Shown here piece after piece: positions 37,621 through 46,434 of a DNA stretch of 64,000 nucleotides. The stretch's first letter is position 1. Every line of letters starts with the position of its first letter. The translations under genes were made by a program, and so were the position numbers. The notes beneath the pieces were generated by a model. It saw only the letters and a program-made list of their open reading frames with translations, was not told where the DNA came from and made no database searches. This stretch comes from Pectobacterium brasiliense (lineage in GTDB: Bacteria > Pseudomonadota > Gammaproteobacteria > Enterobacterales > Enterobacteriaceae), in assembly GCF_016950255.1 (NCBI RefSeq), contig NZ_JACGFN010000001.1, positions 868,001 to 932,000 of the forward strand, written 5' to 3'.

Positions 37621-37721
37621 AAAAAAAAGCCAGCACGTTGGCTGGCTAAAATAATACTGGAAGCAATGTGAGCAATGTCGTGCTCTCCTTCAGTGCCTGC
37701 GAGAAGCCACCGTCGAAGTGC
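37621..37721 (-). ncRNA. ryhB: Iron-responsive small RNA RyhB
   Basis: The minus strand contains the conserved RyhB pairing core: GCACGACATTGCTCACATTG, continuing CTTCCAGTATTA, identical in this part to E. coli RyhB. It is followed by the terminator stem GCCAGC-CAACGT-GCTGGC and eight T (37621-37628). The predicted start is near 37721, seven bases after a TATCAT box (37734-37729), giving about 101 bases. RyhB, with Hfq, represses mRNAs of iron-using proteins when iron is scarce. A Fur box overlaps its promoter. In E. coli ryhB has different neighbours, so the location is specific to this lineage. Confidence 0.92.
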
Positions 37722-37730
37722 GAAAGTGAT

Positions 37731-37749
37731 GATAATAGTTATCAGTATC
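37731..37749. promoter_or_regulatory. Fur box at the ryhB promoter
   Basis: GATAATAGTTATCAGTATC matches the 19-base Fur consensus at 15 positions and overlaps the predicted -10/-35 spacer of ryhB (-35 TTTACA just upstream on the minus strand). Confidence 0.8.
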
Positions 37750-37835
37750 ATCTGTAAAGCACTTTGTTGAGAATTTTTCTCATTACCATACTGACTATAG
37801 GGTTCCTGCCAGCTTCATTGCTGTCAATAGCAGGC

Positions 37836-38324
37836 TTAATGTCCTACCGGGTTAAACAACCTATGACTGTAGAAATCCGGGATCGCCTCAATCAGACGTA
37901 GCTGGCTTAACGCGGGATGTAGCGGATTAATCAGCGCATTACGCATGCTGCCAAATGGCTTAACCGTGCTGGTCGGAACCCAGATCACCAGCGATTGCCC
38001 TGCGTTCAGGCGGCGCGATCCCAGCGCTTGCACGTCCGGCATAAATGGATAGCGATGCCAGTCTTCAGGCAGCATGTCCAACGTGATGGATTCTTGTGGG
38101 ACGTCATCTGGCAGTTCATATACGCCCAAACGATAGCTGGCGGGCAGCAACTGCGGCGAAGGAAGATAATTGCCCATTTCCAGCATTGCGACAGCGGGCG
38201 TTTCACTGAAATAGAGCACTGGCGTGTTGGGCTGATTGAAACGCGCACCGTGCTGGAAACTTACCCCCGTTTGTCCTGAAAACGCCTCCAGCCAGACCGC
38301 TTTAGTAATACGGTAAAGCCTCAT
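37836..38324 (-). CDS. RES-domain toxin (NAD-degrading family)
   Basis: A 162-residue RES-family protein, the toxin of a RES/Xre type II pair. Members such as MbcT and ParT-like toxins deplete or modify NAD+. Visible conserved residues are R28 (HGARFNQ), Y38 (VLYFSE) and E49 (AMLEMGNYL), and the C-terminal Ser-containing QSLVIWVPTST segment. It overlaps the antitoxin gene by 4 bases and is translated after it, the usual order. No separate promoter is evident. Confidence 0.88.
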   Translation of the reverse strand: MRLYRITKAVWLEAFSGQTGVSFQHGARFNQPNTPVLYFSETPAVAMLEMGNYLPSPQLLPASYRLGVYELPDDVPQESITLDMLPEDWHRYPFMPDVQALGSRRLNAGQSLVIWVPTSTVKPFGSMRNALINPLHPALSQLRLIEAIPDFYSHRLFNPVGH

Positions 38325-38761
38325 ATAAATTCGCCGTATTCAATACGATTCAGCGCGTTATCAACCAACTGACGCCCTTTGTGCGTATCCAGCATTTCCG
38401 CCGGCGTTTTCCCGCCAAAGGCCGGAATGCCGCTCTCCATCCACAGTTGCGCCTTCGCTTCATCTTCAAACGTCGTCATGGCTTTCAACCACAGACGGAA
38501 CGTCTCCAGCGCGGCCTCCCCCTGCTCCAGCGTTAAATGCTTACGGCGGAATAAGCGGGATATATTAGACGGATCGACGGACAGTGCCGAACCGATCAGC
38601 TTACGGCTTAGCCCGCTGGCATCCGCACCGCGCTTCAGCATCGCGCCGGAGATCCCACCGCGCACGACATTAACGAACATCAACGGGTCATGGAAAACGC
38701 CATCAGGCAACTCAGCTTCACGAGCAAAGTTTTCAACTTTAAGACTGATTTCTGCATTCAT
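38321..38761 (-). CDS. Xre/MbcA/ParS-type antitoxin
   Basis: A 146-residue antitoxin with an N-terminal Xre-like helix-turn-helix (GLSRKLIGSALSVDPSNISRLFRRKHLT) and a C-terminal DUF2384 domain (ALNRIEYGEFI), which in this family blocks the NAD-binding site of the RES toxin. GAGGGAAT precedes the ATG. Two matching palindromes upstream flank a TATAGT box and should be its autoregulatory operator. Confidence 0.88.
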   Translation of the reverse strand: MNAEISLKVENFAREAELPDGVFHDPLMFVNVVRGGISGAMLKRGADASGLSRKLIGSALSVDPSNISRLFRRKHLTLEQGEAALETFRLWLKAMTTFEDEAKAQLWMESGIPAFGGKTPAEMLDTHKGRQLVDNALNRIEYGEFI

Positions 38762-38773
38762 AGTTATTCCCTC

Positions 38774-38807
38774 GTCATTATGACTTAACTATAGCATTCA
38801 TTATGAC
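38774..38807 (-). promoter_or_regulatory. Autoregulatory operator/promoter of the RES/Xre pair
   Basis: Two copies of (G/T)TCAT-T-ATGAC at 38774-38784 and 38797-38807, centres 23 bases apart (about two helical turns). On the minus strand TATAGT lies between them as a -10 candidate. This is the pattern expected for cooperative antitoxin binding. Confidence 0.65.
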
Positions 38808-38932
38808 GTTTTCAATCATTCGTCTGGTGGCTCAAACGGTTGGAAAGTCGCCAGACGCGCATAACAAGAGTGGGGAGGATGCCAAGAGTGCGATACACTC
38901 TGTGTATAACCGTCTTGACTGAAAAATCCCGT

Positions 38933-40621
38933 ATGTTCGGAAAAACCTGTTTCGCACTGGCACTCACCTGGCTGGCATTGCCTGCACTGGCCGCACCGTC
39001 GTCCGTGCTAACGCCGCCTGCTCCGCTGGAAAATATTCACCAGAGCGGTTTCGTCTATTGCGTCAATGATGTCCTGAACACATTTAACCCGCAGATGGCA
39101 CGCAGCGGTGTCACCATTGATACGCTGGCGGCACAGCTTTACGATCGCCTGCTGGATGTCGATCCTTATACCTATCGTCTGATGCCAGAACTGGCTCAGC
39201 GCTGGGAAGTCTTAGACAACGGTTCGACATACCGCTTCTACCTGCGCCGCGATGTGCCGTTTCAGCACACCGCCTGGTTCAGCCCAACCCGCAATATGAA
39301 CGCCGACGACGTCATATTCAGCTTCCAGCGCATGCTGGACGAAAAGCACCCGTATCATGATGTCAACGGCGGCGAATATCCCTATTTCGACAGCCTGCAA
39401 TTCGCCGATTCGGTGCAAAGCATCCGCAAGCTGGGCGAGTACAGTATTGAGATCCGGCTCAACAGCCCGGACGCCTCTTTTCTCTGGCATCTGGCCACGC
39501 ACTACGCGCCGATTCTGTCCGCAGAATACGCGCAGCGTCTGGCGAAAGAGGACAAAAAGGAACTGCTGGATCGCGAACCGGTCGGTACCGGTCCCTATCT
39601 GCTCGACGAATACCGCAACGGGCAATATATTCGCCTGACGCGCAACGGTGACTACTGGCGCGGCCTGCCGCGCATGCGGCAGGTCGTTGTCGATCTCGGC
39701 TCCGGCGGGACAGGCCGCTTATCCAAGTTGCTGACCGGTGAATGCGATGTCCTCGCCTATCCGGCGGCCAGCCAGTTGACGATCCTGCGTAACGACCCAC
39801 GTCTGCGTCTCTCGCTGCGTCCCGGCATGAACGTCGCCTATCTGGCCTTCAACGTGCGTAAGCCGCCGTTGGACGACCGCCGCGTGCGGGAAGCTATCGC
39901 ACTGGCGATCAATAACGACAGGCTAATGCAGTCAATCTATTACGGCACGGCGGAAACGGCGGCGTCTATTCTGCCCCGTGCGTCGTGGGCGTACGACAAT
40001 GAATCACAGATTACGGAATATAACCCGCAAAAAGCGCGACAAATCTTGCAGGAACTGGGGCTGACTAACCTCAACCTGCGCCTGTGGGTGCCCAGCGCTT
40101 CACAGTCCTACAACCCCAGCCCGCTGAAAACCGCAGAGCTGATACAGGCCGATCTGGCGCAAATTGGCGTCACCGTGACCATCGTTCCGGTAGAAGGCCG
40201 TTTTCAGGAAGCGCGGCTGATGGAGCTTAGCCACGATTTAACGCTGGCAGGCTGGGCAACGGACAGTAACGACCCAGACAGCTTTTTCCGACCACTGTTA
40301 AGCTGCGCGGCGATACGCTCCCAGAGCAACTACGCGCACTGGTGCGATCCCACGTTTGATGAAGTGCTGCAAAACGCGCTCTCGTCACAGCAGCTTTCTA
40401 AGCGGATTGACTATTATCAGCAGGCACAGCGCATTCTGGCAGAACAATTACCCGTTCTGCCGCTGGCGTCGTCATTACGACTGCTGGCCTACCGCTACGA
40501 CATGAAAGGGCTGGTATTGAGTCCCTTCGGCAACGCCTCGTTCGCGGGCGTCTTCCGCGAAGACCAACAGACGCAGCAGAAGCCTTCTGCACCGGAAACC
40601 GTGGAGGAAGCACAGCCGTGA
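38933..40621 (+). CDS. sapA: SapA periplasmic peptide-binding protein
   Basis: The periplasmic substrate-binding component of the Sap ABC system, linked to antimicrobial peptide resistance in several enterobacteria and to virulence of Dickeya in plants. The mature part matches E. coli SapA closely (VNTFNP-like [64 protein letters not shown]). Start is uncertain: ATG 38933 gives a compact signal peptide ([21 protein letters not shown]) but weak ribosome site; ATG 38879 has GGGGAGG touching it. It is the first gene of a tightly packed five-gene operon. Confidence 0.94.
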   Translation: MFGKTCFALALTWLALPALAAPSSVLTPPAPLENIHQSGFVYCVNDVLNTFNPQMARSGVTIDTLAAQLYDRLLDVDPYTYRLMPELAQRWEVLDNGSTYRFYLRRDVPFQHTAWFSPTRNMNADDVIFSFQRMLDEKHPYHDVNGGEYPYFDSLQFADSVQSIRKLGEYSIEIRLNSPDASFLWHLATHYAPILSAEYAQRLAKEDKKELLDREPVGTGPYLLDEYRNGQYIRLTRNGDYWRGLPRMRQVVVDLGSGGTGRLSKLLTGECDVLAYPAASQLTILRNDPRLRLSLRPGMNVAYLAFNVRKPPLDDRRVREAIALAINNDRLMQSIYYGTAETAASILPRASWAYDNESQITEYNPQKARQILQELGLTNLNLRLWVPSASQSYNPSPLKTAELIQADLAQIGVTVTIVPVEGRFQEARLMELSHDLTLAGWATDSNDPDSFFRPLLSCAAIRSQSNYAHWCDPTFDEVLQNALSSQQLSKRIDYYQQAQRILAEQLPVLPLASSLRLLAYRYDMKGLVLSPFGNASFAGVFREDQQTQQKPSAPETVEEAQP

Positions 40622-41583
40622 TTATCTTTACCTTGCGACGTCTGGTGTTACTAATAGTGACCTTGTCACTGCTGACGCTGGTTGGCTTTAGCCTCAGTTA
40701 CTACACGCCCAACGCCCCGCTCAACGGCGCAGCGCTGTTTGATGCCTACTACTTTTACCTCACCAGCCTGCTCCAGGGAGATTTCGGTCGCTCCAGCATT
40801 AACGGACAGGCCATCAGCGAGTTATTGAAAGAAGTGTTCCCGGCCACGATTGAGCTTTGTCTCTTGGCATTTGCGCTCTCGCTGCTGGTCGGTATTCCGC
40901 TGGGCATTACCGCTGGCGTGATGCAGAATCGCGGCGCGGACATTGTGATCAGCACGCTGGCGCTCATCGGCTTCTCCCTGCCGGTGTTCTGGCTGGCGCT
41001 GCTGCTGACGCTCTTCTTCTCGCTGCACCTCGGCTGGCTGCCAGTTTCAGGCCGCTTCGACCTGCTCTATCAGGTGAAGACCGTCACCGGATTTGCACTG
41101 ATTGACGCCTGGCTGTCAGATTCGCCGCATCGCGGTGAAATGATCGTCAGCGCCATCCGCCACCTAATTTTGCCGATTACCGTGCTGGCCGTCGGGCCGA
41201 CCACCGAAGTGATCCGCCTGATGCGCGTCAGCACCACGGAAATTATCGGCAAAAACTACATTAAAGCGGCAGCGACTCGTGGGCTGTCACGCTTTACGAT
41301 CATTCGTCGCCACCTGATTCACAACGCGCTGCCGCCGATTATTCCCAAACTAGGGTTACAATTTTCCACCATGTTGACGCTGACGATGATTACCGAAGTG
41401 GTCTTTAACTGGCCGGGTATCGGTCGCTGGCTGGTGAACGCCATTCGCCAGCAGGACTTCGCTGCGATTTCTGCGGGCGTAATGGTGGTTGGCGCGATGG
41501 TCATCACGGTCAACATCCTGTCCGATATTTGGGGCGCCATGGCAAATCCGTTGAAACATAAGGAATGGTATGCCCTACGATAA
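40618..41583 (+). CDS. sapB: Sap ABC transporter permease SapB
   Basis: A 321-residue inner-membrane permease of the oligopeptide type with six predicted membrane helices and the cytoplasmic permease loop motif [25 protein letters not shown] that contacts the ATPase. It starts with GTG at 40618, overlapping the sapA stop (GTGA). It forms a heterodimer with SapC. In E. coli SapBCDF has also been linked to putrescine export, so peptide uptake may not be its only role. Confidence 0.95.
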   Translation: MIIFTLRRLVLLIVTLSLLTLVGFSLSYYTPNAPLNGAALFDAYYFYLTSLLQGDFGRSSINGQAISELLKEVFPATIELCLLAFALSLLVGIPLGITAGVMQNRGADIVISTLALIGFSLPVFWLALLLTLFFSLHLGWLPVSGRFDLLYQVKTVTGFALIDAWLSDSPHRGEMIVSAIRHLILPITVLAVGPTTEVIRLMRVSTTEIIGKNYIKAAATRGLSRFTIIRRHLIHNALPPIIPKLGLQFSTMLTLTMITEVVFNWPGIGRWLVNAIRQQDFAAISAGVMVVGAMVITVNILSDIWGAMANPLKHKEWYALR

Positions 41584-42460
41584 CGTCTATAGCGAAAAAC
41601 GGCTGCCTAGCCGACTGGGCGATACCTGGAGAGCATTCCATCAGGATATGCTGGCGATGATCGGGCTGTACGGTTTTCTGATCCTGATCGGCCTGTGTCT
41701 GTTCGGCAAATTTCTCGCGCCTTATGAAGTTGACCAGCAATTTTTGGGCTATCAGTTGCTGCCCCCTTCCTGGTCGCATTACGGCGAAGTATCGTTCTTT
41801 CTTGGCACCGACGATTTAGGCCGCGATCAGTTAAGCCGCTTGCTGAGTGGTGCAGCGCCAACCGTCGGCGCGTCGCTCATCGTCACCTACGCGGCGGCGC
41901 TGTGCGGCATCGTACTGGGCGTCTTTGCGGGCGTCACCCGCGGGCTGCGCTCTGCGATGCTCAACCATATTCTGGATACGCTACTGTCCATTCCGTCGCT
42001 GCTGCTGGCAATTGTGGTGATCGCTTTTATCGGGCCCAAACTCGAGCACGCGATGCTCGCCGTCTGGCTCGCGCTGTTGCCACGTATGGTGCGTACCATC
42101 TACAACGCCGTGCACGATGAAATGGACAAAGAGTACGTGATTGCCGCCCGCCTCGACGGCGCTTCCACGTTTTATCTGGTGTGGTACGTCGTGCTACCGA
42201 ACATCGCCGCACTGCTGGTTTCCGAATTTACCCGCGCGCTGTCGATTGCCATTCTGGACATCGCCGCGCTGGGCTTTCTCGATTTGGGCGCGCAGCTGCC
42301 GACAACCGAATGGGGTGCCCTGCTTGGCAACTCGCTGGAGCTGGTTTATGCCGCACCGTGGACCGTGATGCTGCCCGGCGCGGCTATCGCGCTGAGCGTG
42401 TTAATCGTCAACCTGCTGGGCGATGGCCTCCGCCGTGCGCTCGTCGCAGAAACGGAATAA
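41570..42460 (+). CDS. sapC: Sap ABC transporter permease SapC
   Basis: A 296-residue inner-membrane permease, partner of SapB, with about six helices and the ATPase-contact loop [25 protein letters not shown]. It overlaps sapB by 14 bases, showing tight translational coupling. The substrate range follows SapA. Confidence 0.95.
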   Translation: MPYDNVYSEKRLPSRLGDTWRAFHQDMLAMIGLYGFLILIGLCLFGKFLAPYEVDQQFLGYQLLPPSWSHYGEVSFFLGTDDLGRDQLSRLLSGAAPTVGASLIVTYAAALCGIVLGVFAGVTRGLRSAMLNHILDTLLSIPSLLLAIVVIAFIGPKLEHAMLAVWLALLPRMVRTIYNAVHDEMDKEYVIAARLDGASTFYLVWYVVLPNIAALLVSEFTRALSIAILDIAALGFLDLGAQLPTTEWGALLGNSLELVYAAPWTVMLPGAAIALSVLIVNLLGDGLRRALVAETE

Positions 42461-42476
42461 GAGGCGACGACTCCCT

Positions 42477-43469
42477 ATGCCATTACTTGATATCCGTAAC
42501 CTGACGATTGAATTTTTGACCGCCGACGGCGCGGTAAAAGCCGTCGACCGCGTCAGTATGACGCTGAGTGAAGGGGAAATTCGCGGGCTGGTCGGCGAAT
42601 CCGGCTCCGGTAAGAGCCTGATCGCTAAAGCCATCTGTGGGATCACCAAAGAAAACTGGCGCGTGACCGCCGATCGCTTCCGCTTCGATGATATCGACCT
42701 GCTGCAACTGTCGTCGCGCGAGCGACGTAAGCTGGTCGGCCATAACGTCTCCATGATTTTTCAGGAGCCGCAATCCTGTCTCGATCCGTCCGAAAGTGTC
42801 GGTAAGCAGCTGGTACAGGCGATTCCGGGCTGGACGTACAAAGGCCGCTGGTGGCAGCGGTTTAACTGGCGCAAACGCCGTGCGATCGAACTGCTGCACC
42901 GCGTCGGGATTAAAGATCACAAAGATATTATGGGCAGCTATCCCTATGAGCTGAGCGACGGCGAGTGTCAGAAGGTGATGATTGCTATCGCGCTGGCGAA
43001 CCAGCCGCGTCTGTTGATTGCCGATGAACCGACCAACGCGATGGAATCCACCACGCAGGCGCAGATTTTCCGCTTGCTGTCGCGCCTGAACCAGAACAAT
43101 AACACGACGATTCTGCTTATCAGCCATGACCTGCAAACCATGAGCAAATGGGCTGACCGGATTAACGTACTCTATTGCGGGCAAACGGTGGAGAGCGCCA
43201 CCTGTGAAGATTTGATCACCGCGCCGCACCATCCCTATACGCAGGCGCTGATTCGCGCAATGCCCGATTTCGGTCGCTCGTTACCGCACAAAAGCCGACT
43301 GAACACCCTGAATGGGGCGATTCCGTCGTTAGAGCACCTGCCGATTGGCTGCCGGCTTGGTCCGCGCTGCCCGTATTCACAAAAGCAGTGTATGCAAACG
43401 CCGCCGCTGCTTTCGGTTAAGAACCACTTATATGCCTGCCACTTCCCGCTCAACATGGAGGAACCGTAA
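42477..43469 (+). CDS. sapD: Sap ABC transporter ATPase SapD
   Basis: A 330-residue ABC ATPase with Walker A GESGSGKS (about 38-45), a Q-loop ([12 protein letters not shown]), signature LSDGECQKV (a variant of LSGGQ), Walker [10 protein letters not shown], and the C-terminal oligopeptide-ABC extension with [14 protein letters not shown] cysteines. SapD also supports K+ uptake by Trk in E. coli (TrkE). ATG 42477 is chosen by homology ([13 protein letters not shown]); the frame is open upstream. Its stop overlaps sapF by one base (TAATG). Confidence 0.95.
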   Translation: MPLLDIRNLTIEFLTADGAVKAVDRVSMTLSEGEIRGLVGESGSGKSLIAKAICGITKENWRVTADRFRFDDIDLLQLSSRERRKLVGHNVSMIFQEPQSCLDPSESVGKQLVQAIPGWTYKGRWWQRFNWRKRRAIELLHRVGIKDHKDIMGSYPYELSDGECQKVMIAIALANQPRLLIADEPTNAMESTTQAQIFRLLSRLNQNNNTTILLISHDLQTMSKWADRINVLYCGQTVESATCEDLITAPHHPYTQALIRAMPDFGRSLPHKSRLNTLNGAIPSLEHLPIGCRLGPRCPYSQKQCMQTPPLLSVKNHLYACHFPLNMEEP

Positions 43470-44284
43470 TGGTTGAGATGCTGCTTGAAGCCCGCAACCT
43501 GACCAAGACGTTCCGCTATCGGACCGGGCTATTCCGTCGCCAGCATGTCGAGGCGGTGAAATCCGTCAGCTTTACGCTGCGTGAACGGCAAACGCTCGCC
43601 ATCATCGGCGAGAACGGATCGGGGAAATCAACGCTGGCTAAAATGCTGTCAGGCATGATCGCGCCGACGTCCGGCGAACTGGTTATCGACGATCATCCCC
43701 TGCATTACGGCGATTACCGCTATCGCAGCCAGCGCATCCGTATGATTTTTCAGGATGCGAGCAATGCCCTCAATCCGCGCCAGCGCATCGGGCAACTGCT
43801 GGATGTCCCGCTGCGGCTGAATACCGATCTCAGCGCCGAAGCACGTGAAAGAGCGATTAATCAGGCGCTGCATCAGGTCGGGCTACGTCCCGATCACGCC
43901 TATTACTATCCGCATGCGCTCGCACCGGGGCAAAAACAGCGCGTCGGTCTGGCGCGGGCACTGATCCTGCAACCGAAAGTGATTGTCGCCGATGAGGCGC
44001 TGGCATCACTGGATATGTCTATGCGGTCACAGATTATCAATCTGATGCTGGAGTTACAGGAAAAGCACGGTATCTCTTATATTTACGTGACGCAGCATCT
44101 GGGCATGATGAAACACATCAGCGACCAGATTCTGGTGATGCAGGCTGGCGAAGTGGTCGAACGCGGCAGTACCGCCGATGTGTTGTCCGCCCCGCTCCAT
44201 GACCTGACGAAACGTTTGATTGCCAGCCACTTCGGCGAAGCACTCAGCGCCGACGCCTGGCGACGCGACGGCGCACAACGTTAA
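43469..44284 (+). CDS. sapF: Sap ABC transporter ATPase SapF
   Basis: A 271-residue ABC ATPase with Walker A GENGSGKS (about 48-55), Q-loop MIFQDASNALNP, an unusual signature LAPGQKQR in place of LSGGQ, and Walker B VIVADEALASLD, where a canonical EP pair is replaced by EA. These deviations are typical of SapF. It is the last gene of the sap operon; fabI follows after 192 bases with its own ribosome site. Confidence 0.95.
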   Translation: MVEMLLEARNLTKTFRYRTGLFRRQHVEAVKSVSFTLRERQTLAIIGENGSGKSTLAKMLSGMIAPTSGELVIDDHPLHYGDYRYRSQRIRMIFQDASNALNPRQRIGQLLDVPLRLNTDLSAEARERAINQALHQVGLRPDHAYYYPHALAPGQKQRVGLARALILQPKVIVADEALASLDMSMRSQIINLMLELQEKHGISYIYVTQHLGMMKHISDQILVMQAGEVVERGSTADVLSAPLHDLTKRLIASHFGEALSADAWRRDGAQR

Positions 44285-44476
44285 TCTCCGCGCACCACGG
44301 CAGCATCCCACGACAGCCACAGGACTGTGGAAAAAGGCGGATACTGCTCGGAGTACCCCTACCGTTCCCAACATGGTAGAATCGCGCGGTTTATTCATCT
44401 CGGTCGTCACTTGCCACGTAGGTTTACGGGTACAAAGGTGGCGATCGCAGCAACAATGATCACAAGGATTACTGCT

Positions 44477-45265
44477 ATGGGTTTTCTTACCGGTAAGCGC
44501 ATTCTGGTAACAGGTGTTGCCAGCAACCGTTCTATTGCCTACGGTATTGCACAAGCAATGCAGCGCGAAGGTGCCGAACTGGCCTTCACGTATCAGAACG
44601 ACAAATTGAAAGCACGCGTTGAAGGCTTTGCCAGCGAACTGGGTTCCAGCATCGTTCTGCCGTGTGATGTCGCTGAAGATGCCAGCATCGAAGCACTGTT
44701 TACCGAACTGGCTAACGTATGGCCGAACTTTGATGGCTTCGTGCACTCCATTGCTTACGCGCCGGGCGACCAACTGGACGGTGACTACGTGGATGCCGTT
44801 ACCCGTGAAGGTTTCAGCATTTCTCACGATATCAGCTCTTACAGCTTCGTCGCGATGGCGAAAGCCTGCCGTAAAATGCTGAACCCGAACTCTGCGCTGG
44901 TTACCCTGTCCTACCTGGGTGCTGAGCGTGCCATCCCTAACTACAACGTAATGGGTCTGGCAAAAGCGTCTCTGGAAGCGAACGTTCGTTACATGGCGAA
45001 TGCGATGGGTGCTCAGGGCGTGCGCGTTAACGCCATTTCTGCGGGCCCGATTCGTACACTGGCTGCATCCGGCATCAAAGACTTCAAGAAAATGCTGTCG
45101 CATTGCGAAGCCGTTACACCAATCCGCCGTGTCGTTACCATTGAAGACGTGGGCAACTCTGCTGCGTTCCTGTGTTCCGATCTGGCAGCCGGTATCTCCG
45201 GTGAAGTTCTGCACGTTGACGGTGGCTTCAGCATCGCTGCAATGAACGAGCTGGAACTGAAGTAA
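44477..45265 (+). CDS. fabI: Enoyl-[acyl-carrier-protein] reductase (NADH) FabI
   Basis: FabI reduces trans-2-enoyl-ACP in each cycle of fatty-acid elongation and is the target of triclosan. The 262-residue protein equals E. coli in length. Active-site Y146, Y156 and K163 are present in [20 protein letters not shown]. Position 93 is Ala and 94 Tyr ([10 protein letters not shown]) where E. coli has Gly93 and Phe94; substitutions at 93 affect inhibitor binding in E. coli, but Ala there also occurs naturally in other species. AAGGA precedes ATG 44477. A strong terminator follows. sapF-fabI adjacency is as in E. coli. Confidence 0.97.
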   Translation: MGFLTGKRILVTGVASNRSIAYGIAQAMQREGAELAFTYQNDKLKARVEGFASELGSSIVLPCDVAEDASIEALFTELANVWPNFDGFVHSIAYAPGDQLDGDYVDAVTREGFSISHDISSYSFVAMAKACRKMLNPNSALVTLSYLGAERAIPNYNVMGLAKASLEANVRYMANAMGAQGVRVNAISAGPIRTLAASGIKDFKKMLSHCEAVTPIRRVVTIEDVGNSAAFLCSDLAAGISGEVLHVDGGFSIAAMNELELK

Positions 45266-45284
45266 GCGAGTTTTCTGCTTGTCT

Positions 45285-45315
45285 TATGCCCTGGCCTTGC
45301 CGGGGCATATTTTTT
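45285..45315 (+). terminator. Terminator of fabI
   Basis: Stem TATGCCC/GGGCATA with an 11-base loop that is itself GC-rich, followed by TTTTTT (45310-45315). Confidence 0.85.
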
Positions 45316-45335
45316 CTACCGTCAATACCTGATGA

Positions 45336-46319
45336 TTACGCGGCACAGTTCACAACCTGGACCGAATAATCCTTATCCAGCAATTCAAACCTATAATTCC
45401 GCTGCGAAGAGAAAATAATCTCTCGTACTTTTGTCACAAATATCGCTTCGATATCCGGTCGATTTTGTAGAAAATTAATGCCTGCGCTGATGCCCATGCC
45501 ATAAAGCAGCGTGGTGTAGATATCGCCGTCGAGAGAGTCGTTCGAGATGACCGTGACGCTGTGCAGTTCATTATCCAGCGGATAACCCGTCCGGGGATCG
45601 ATAATATGATGATAGATACGATCGTCCACGGTAAAAAAGCGTTCATAGACGCCGGATGTCACCACGGATTTGTTCTTCACCTTAATAAGGCCCAGCAGGC
45701 TATCGCGATCCGCGAAAGGCTTCTGCAACCCGACGCTCCATAGCCCTTGCTCATCCGTCAGTGCGCTGCCGATAGCCAACACGTTTCCCCCCAGATTGAT
45801 CAGCGCATCCTGAATCGCATGTTGATGCAGCACGTCCCGGACGATATCGGCAATATAGCCTTTCGCAATCGCGCCCAGGTCGATCTCCATTCCGGCGCTT
45901 TCAAGCAACACGGCGCAGTCCTGCTCTCTGAGAATAATACGTTCGGGATGTGTTAATGCCAGCGCCCGTTGTATCGATTCCATGTCAGGCACCGTGCTGC
46001 CGCTAAAACCGATTTTCCATAGTTTCACGACGGGGCCAATCGCAACATTAAAGCCGCTGTTTTCAATCAGACTCACCGCTTTGGCGCGTTTAATCAGCTC
46101 AAAGACAACCGGGCTGACCGAAACGTACTCTTTTCCCGCCGCATGGTTGATGCTCATCACTTCCGACTGCGCTCGATTAACGGTTAGCCGATCTTCGAGC
46201 TGTTTGATGCGTTGGAAAACCTGCCTGACGGCGGTTTCATCATGGACAAACAGTTTGAGCAGAATCGGGCTGCCCATCAGGTGAACGGAATAGGCATAGG
46301 CGTTATCGACAGAAGGCAT
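45336..46319 (-). CDS. apbE: ApbE-family FAD:protein FMN transferase
   Basis: ApbE transfers FMN from FAD to a Thr/Ser of target flavoproteins. The 327-residue protein has family motifs LGAIAKGYIADIV, INLGGNVLAIG and HIIDPRTGYP. It lacks the lipoprotein signal peptide found on periplasmic ApbE proteins, so it should act in the cytoplasm. It lies 115 bases downstream of the fumarate reductase-like gene on the same strand, which carries a flavinylation motif. The pair resembles the Klebsiella pneumoniae soluble NADH:fumarate reductase and its dedicated ApbE. Confidence 0.9.
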   Translation of the reverse strand: MPSVDNAYAYSVHLMGSPILLKLFVHDETAVRQVFQRIKQLEDRLTVNRAQSEVMSINHAAGKEYVSVSPVVFELIKRAKAVSLIENSGFNVAIGPVVKLWKIGFSGSTVPDMESIQRALALTHPERIILREQDCAVLLESAGMEIDLGAIAKGYIADIVRDVLHQHAIQDALINLGGNVLAIGSALTDEQGLWSVGLQKPFADRDSLLGLIKVKNKSVVTSGVYERFFTVDDRIYHHIIDPRTGYPLDNELHSVTVISNDSLDGDIYTTLLYGMGISAGINFLQNRPDIEAIFVTKVREIIFSSQRNYRFELLDKDYSVQVVNCAA

Positions 46320-46434
46320 ACGGTGACTCCCATGATCGAATGGCGGTACAGAGAGGAAACGGTCGGAAAATCGCGAGCGCCCTTTGAGACGCCCGCCATC
46401 AGCCTTACTCTTTTATCACGTTCTTTTCTATCAC

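Noticed and set aside
38821..38857. Imperfect palindrome CGTCTGG...CCAGACG before sapA
   Set aside because: Could be a hairpin or operator but mismatched and without context; not enough to call.
44477..45265. Ala at FabI position 93 as a triclosan-resistance allele
   Set aside because: Ala occurs naturally at this position in sensitive FabI proteins of other species, so it is not evidence of resistance.
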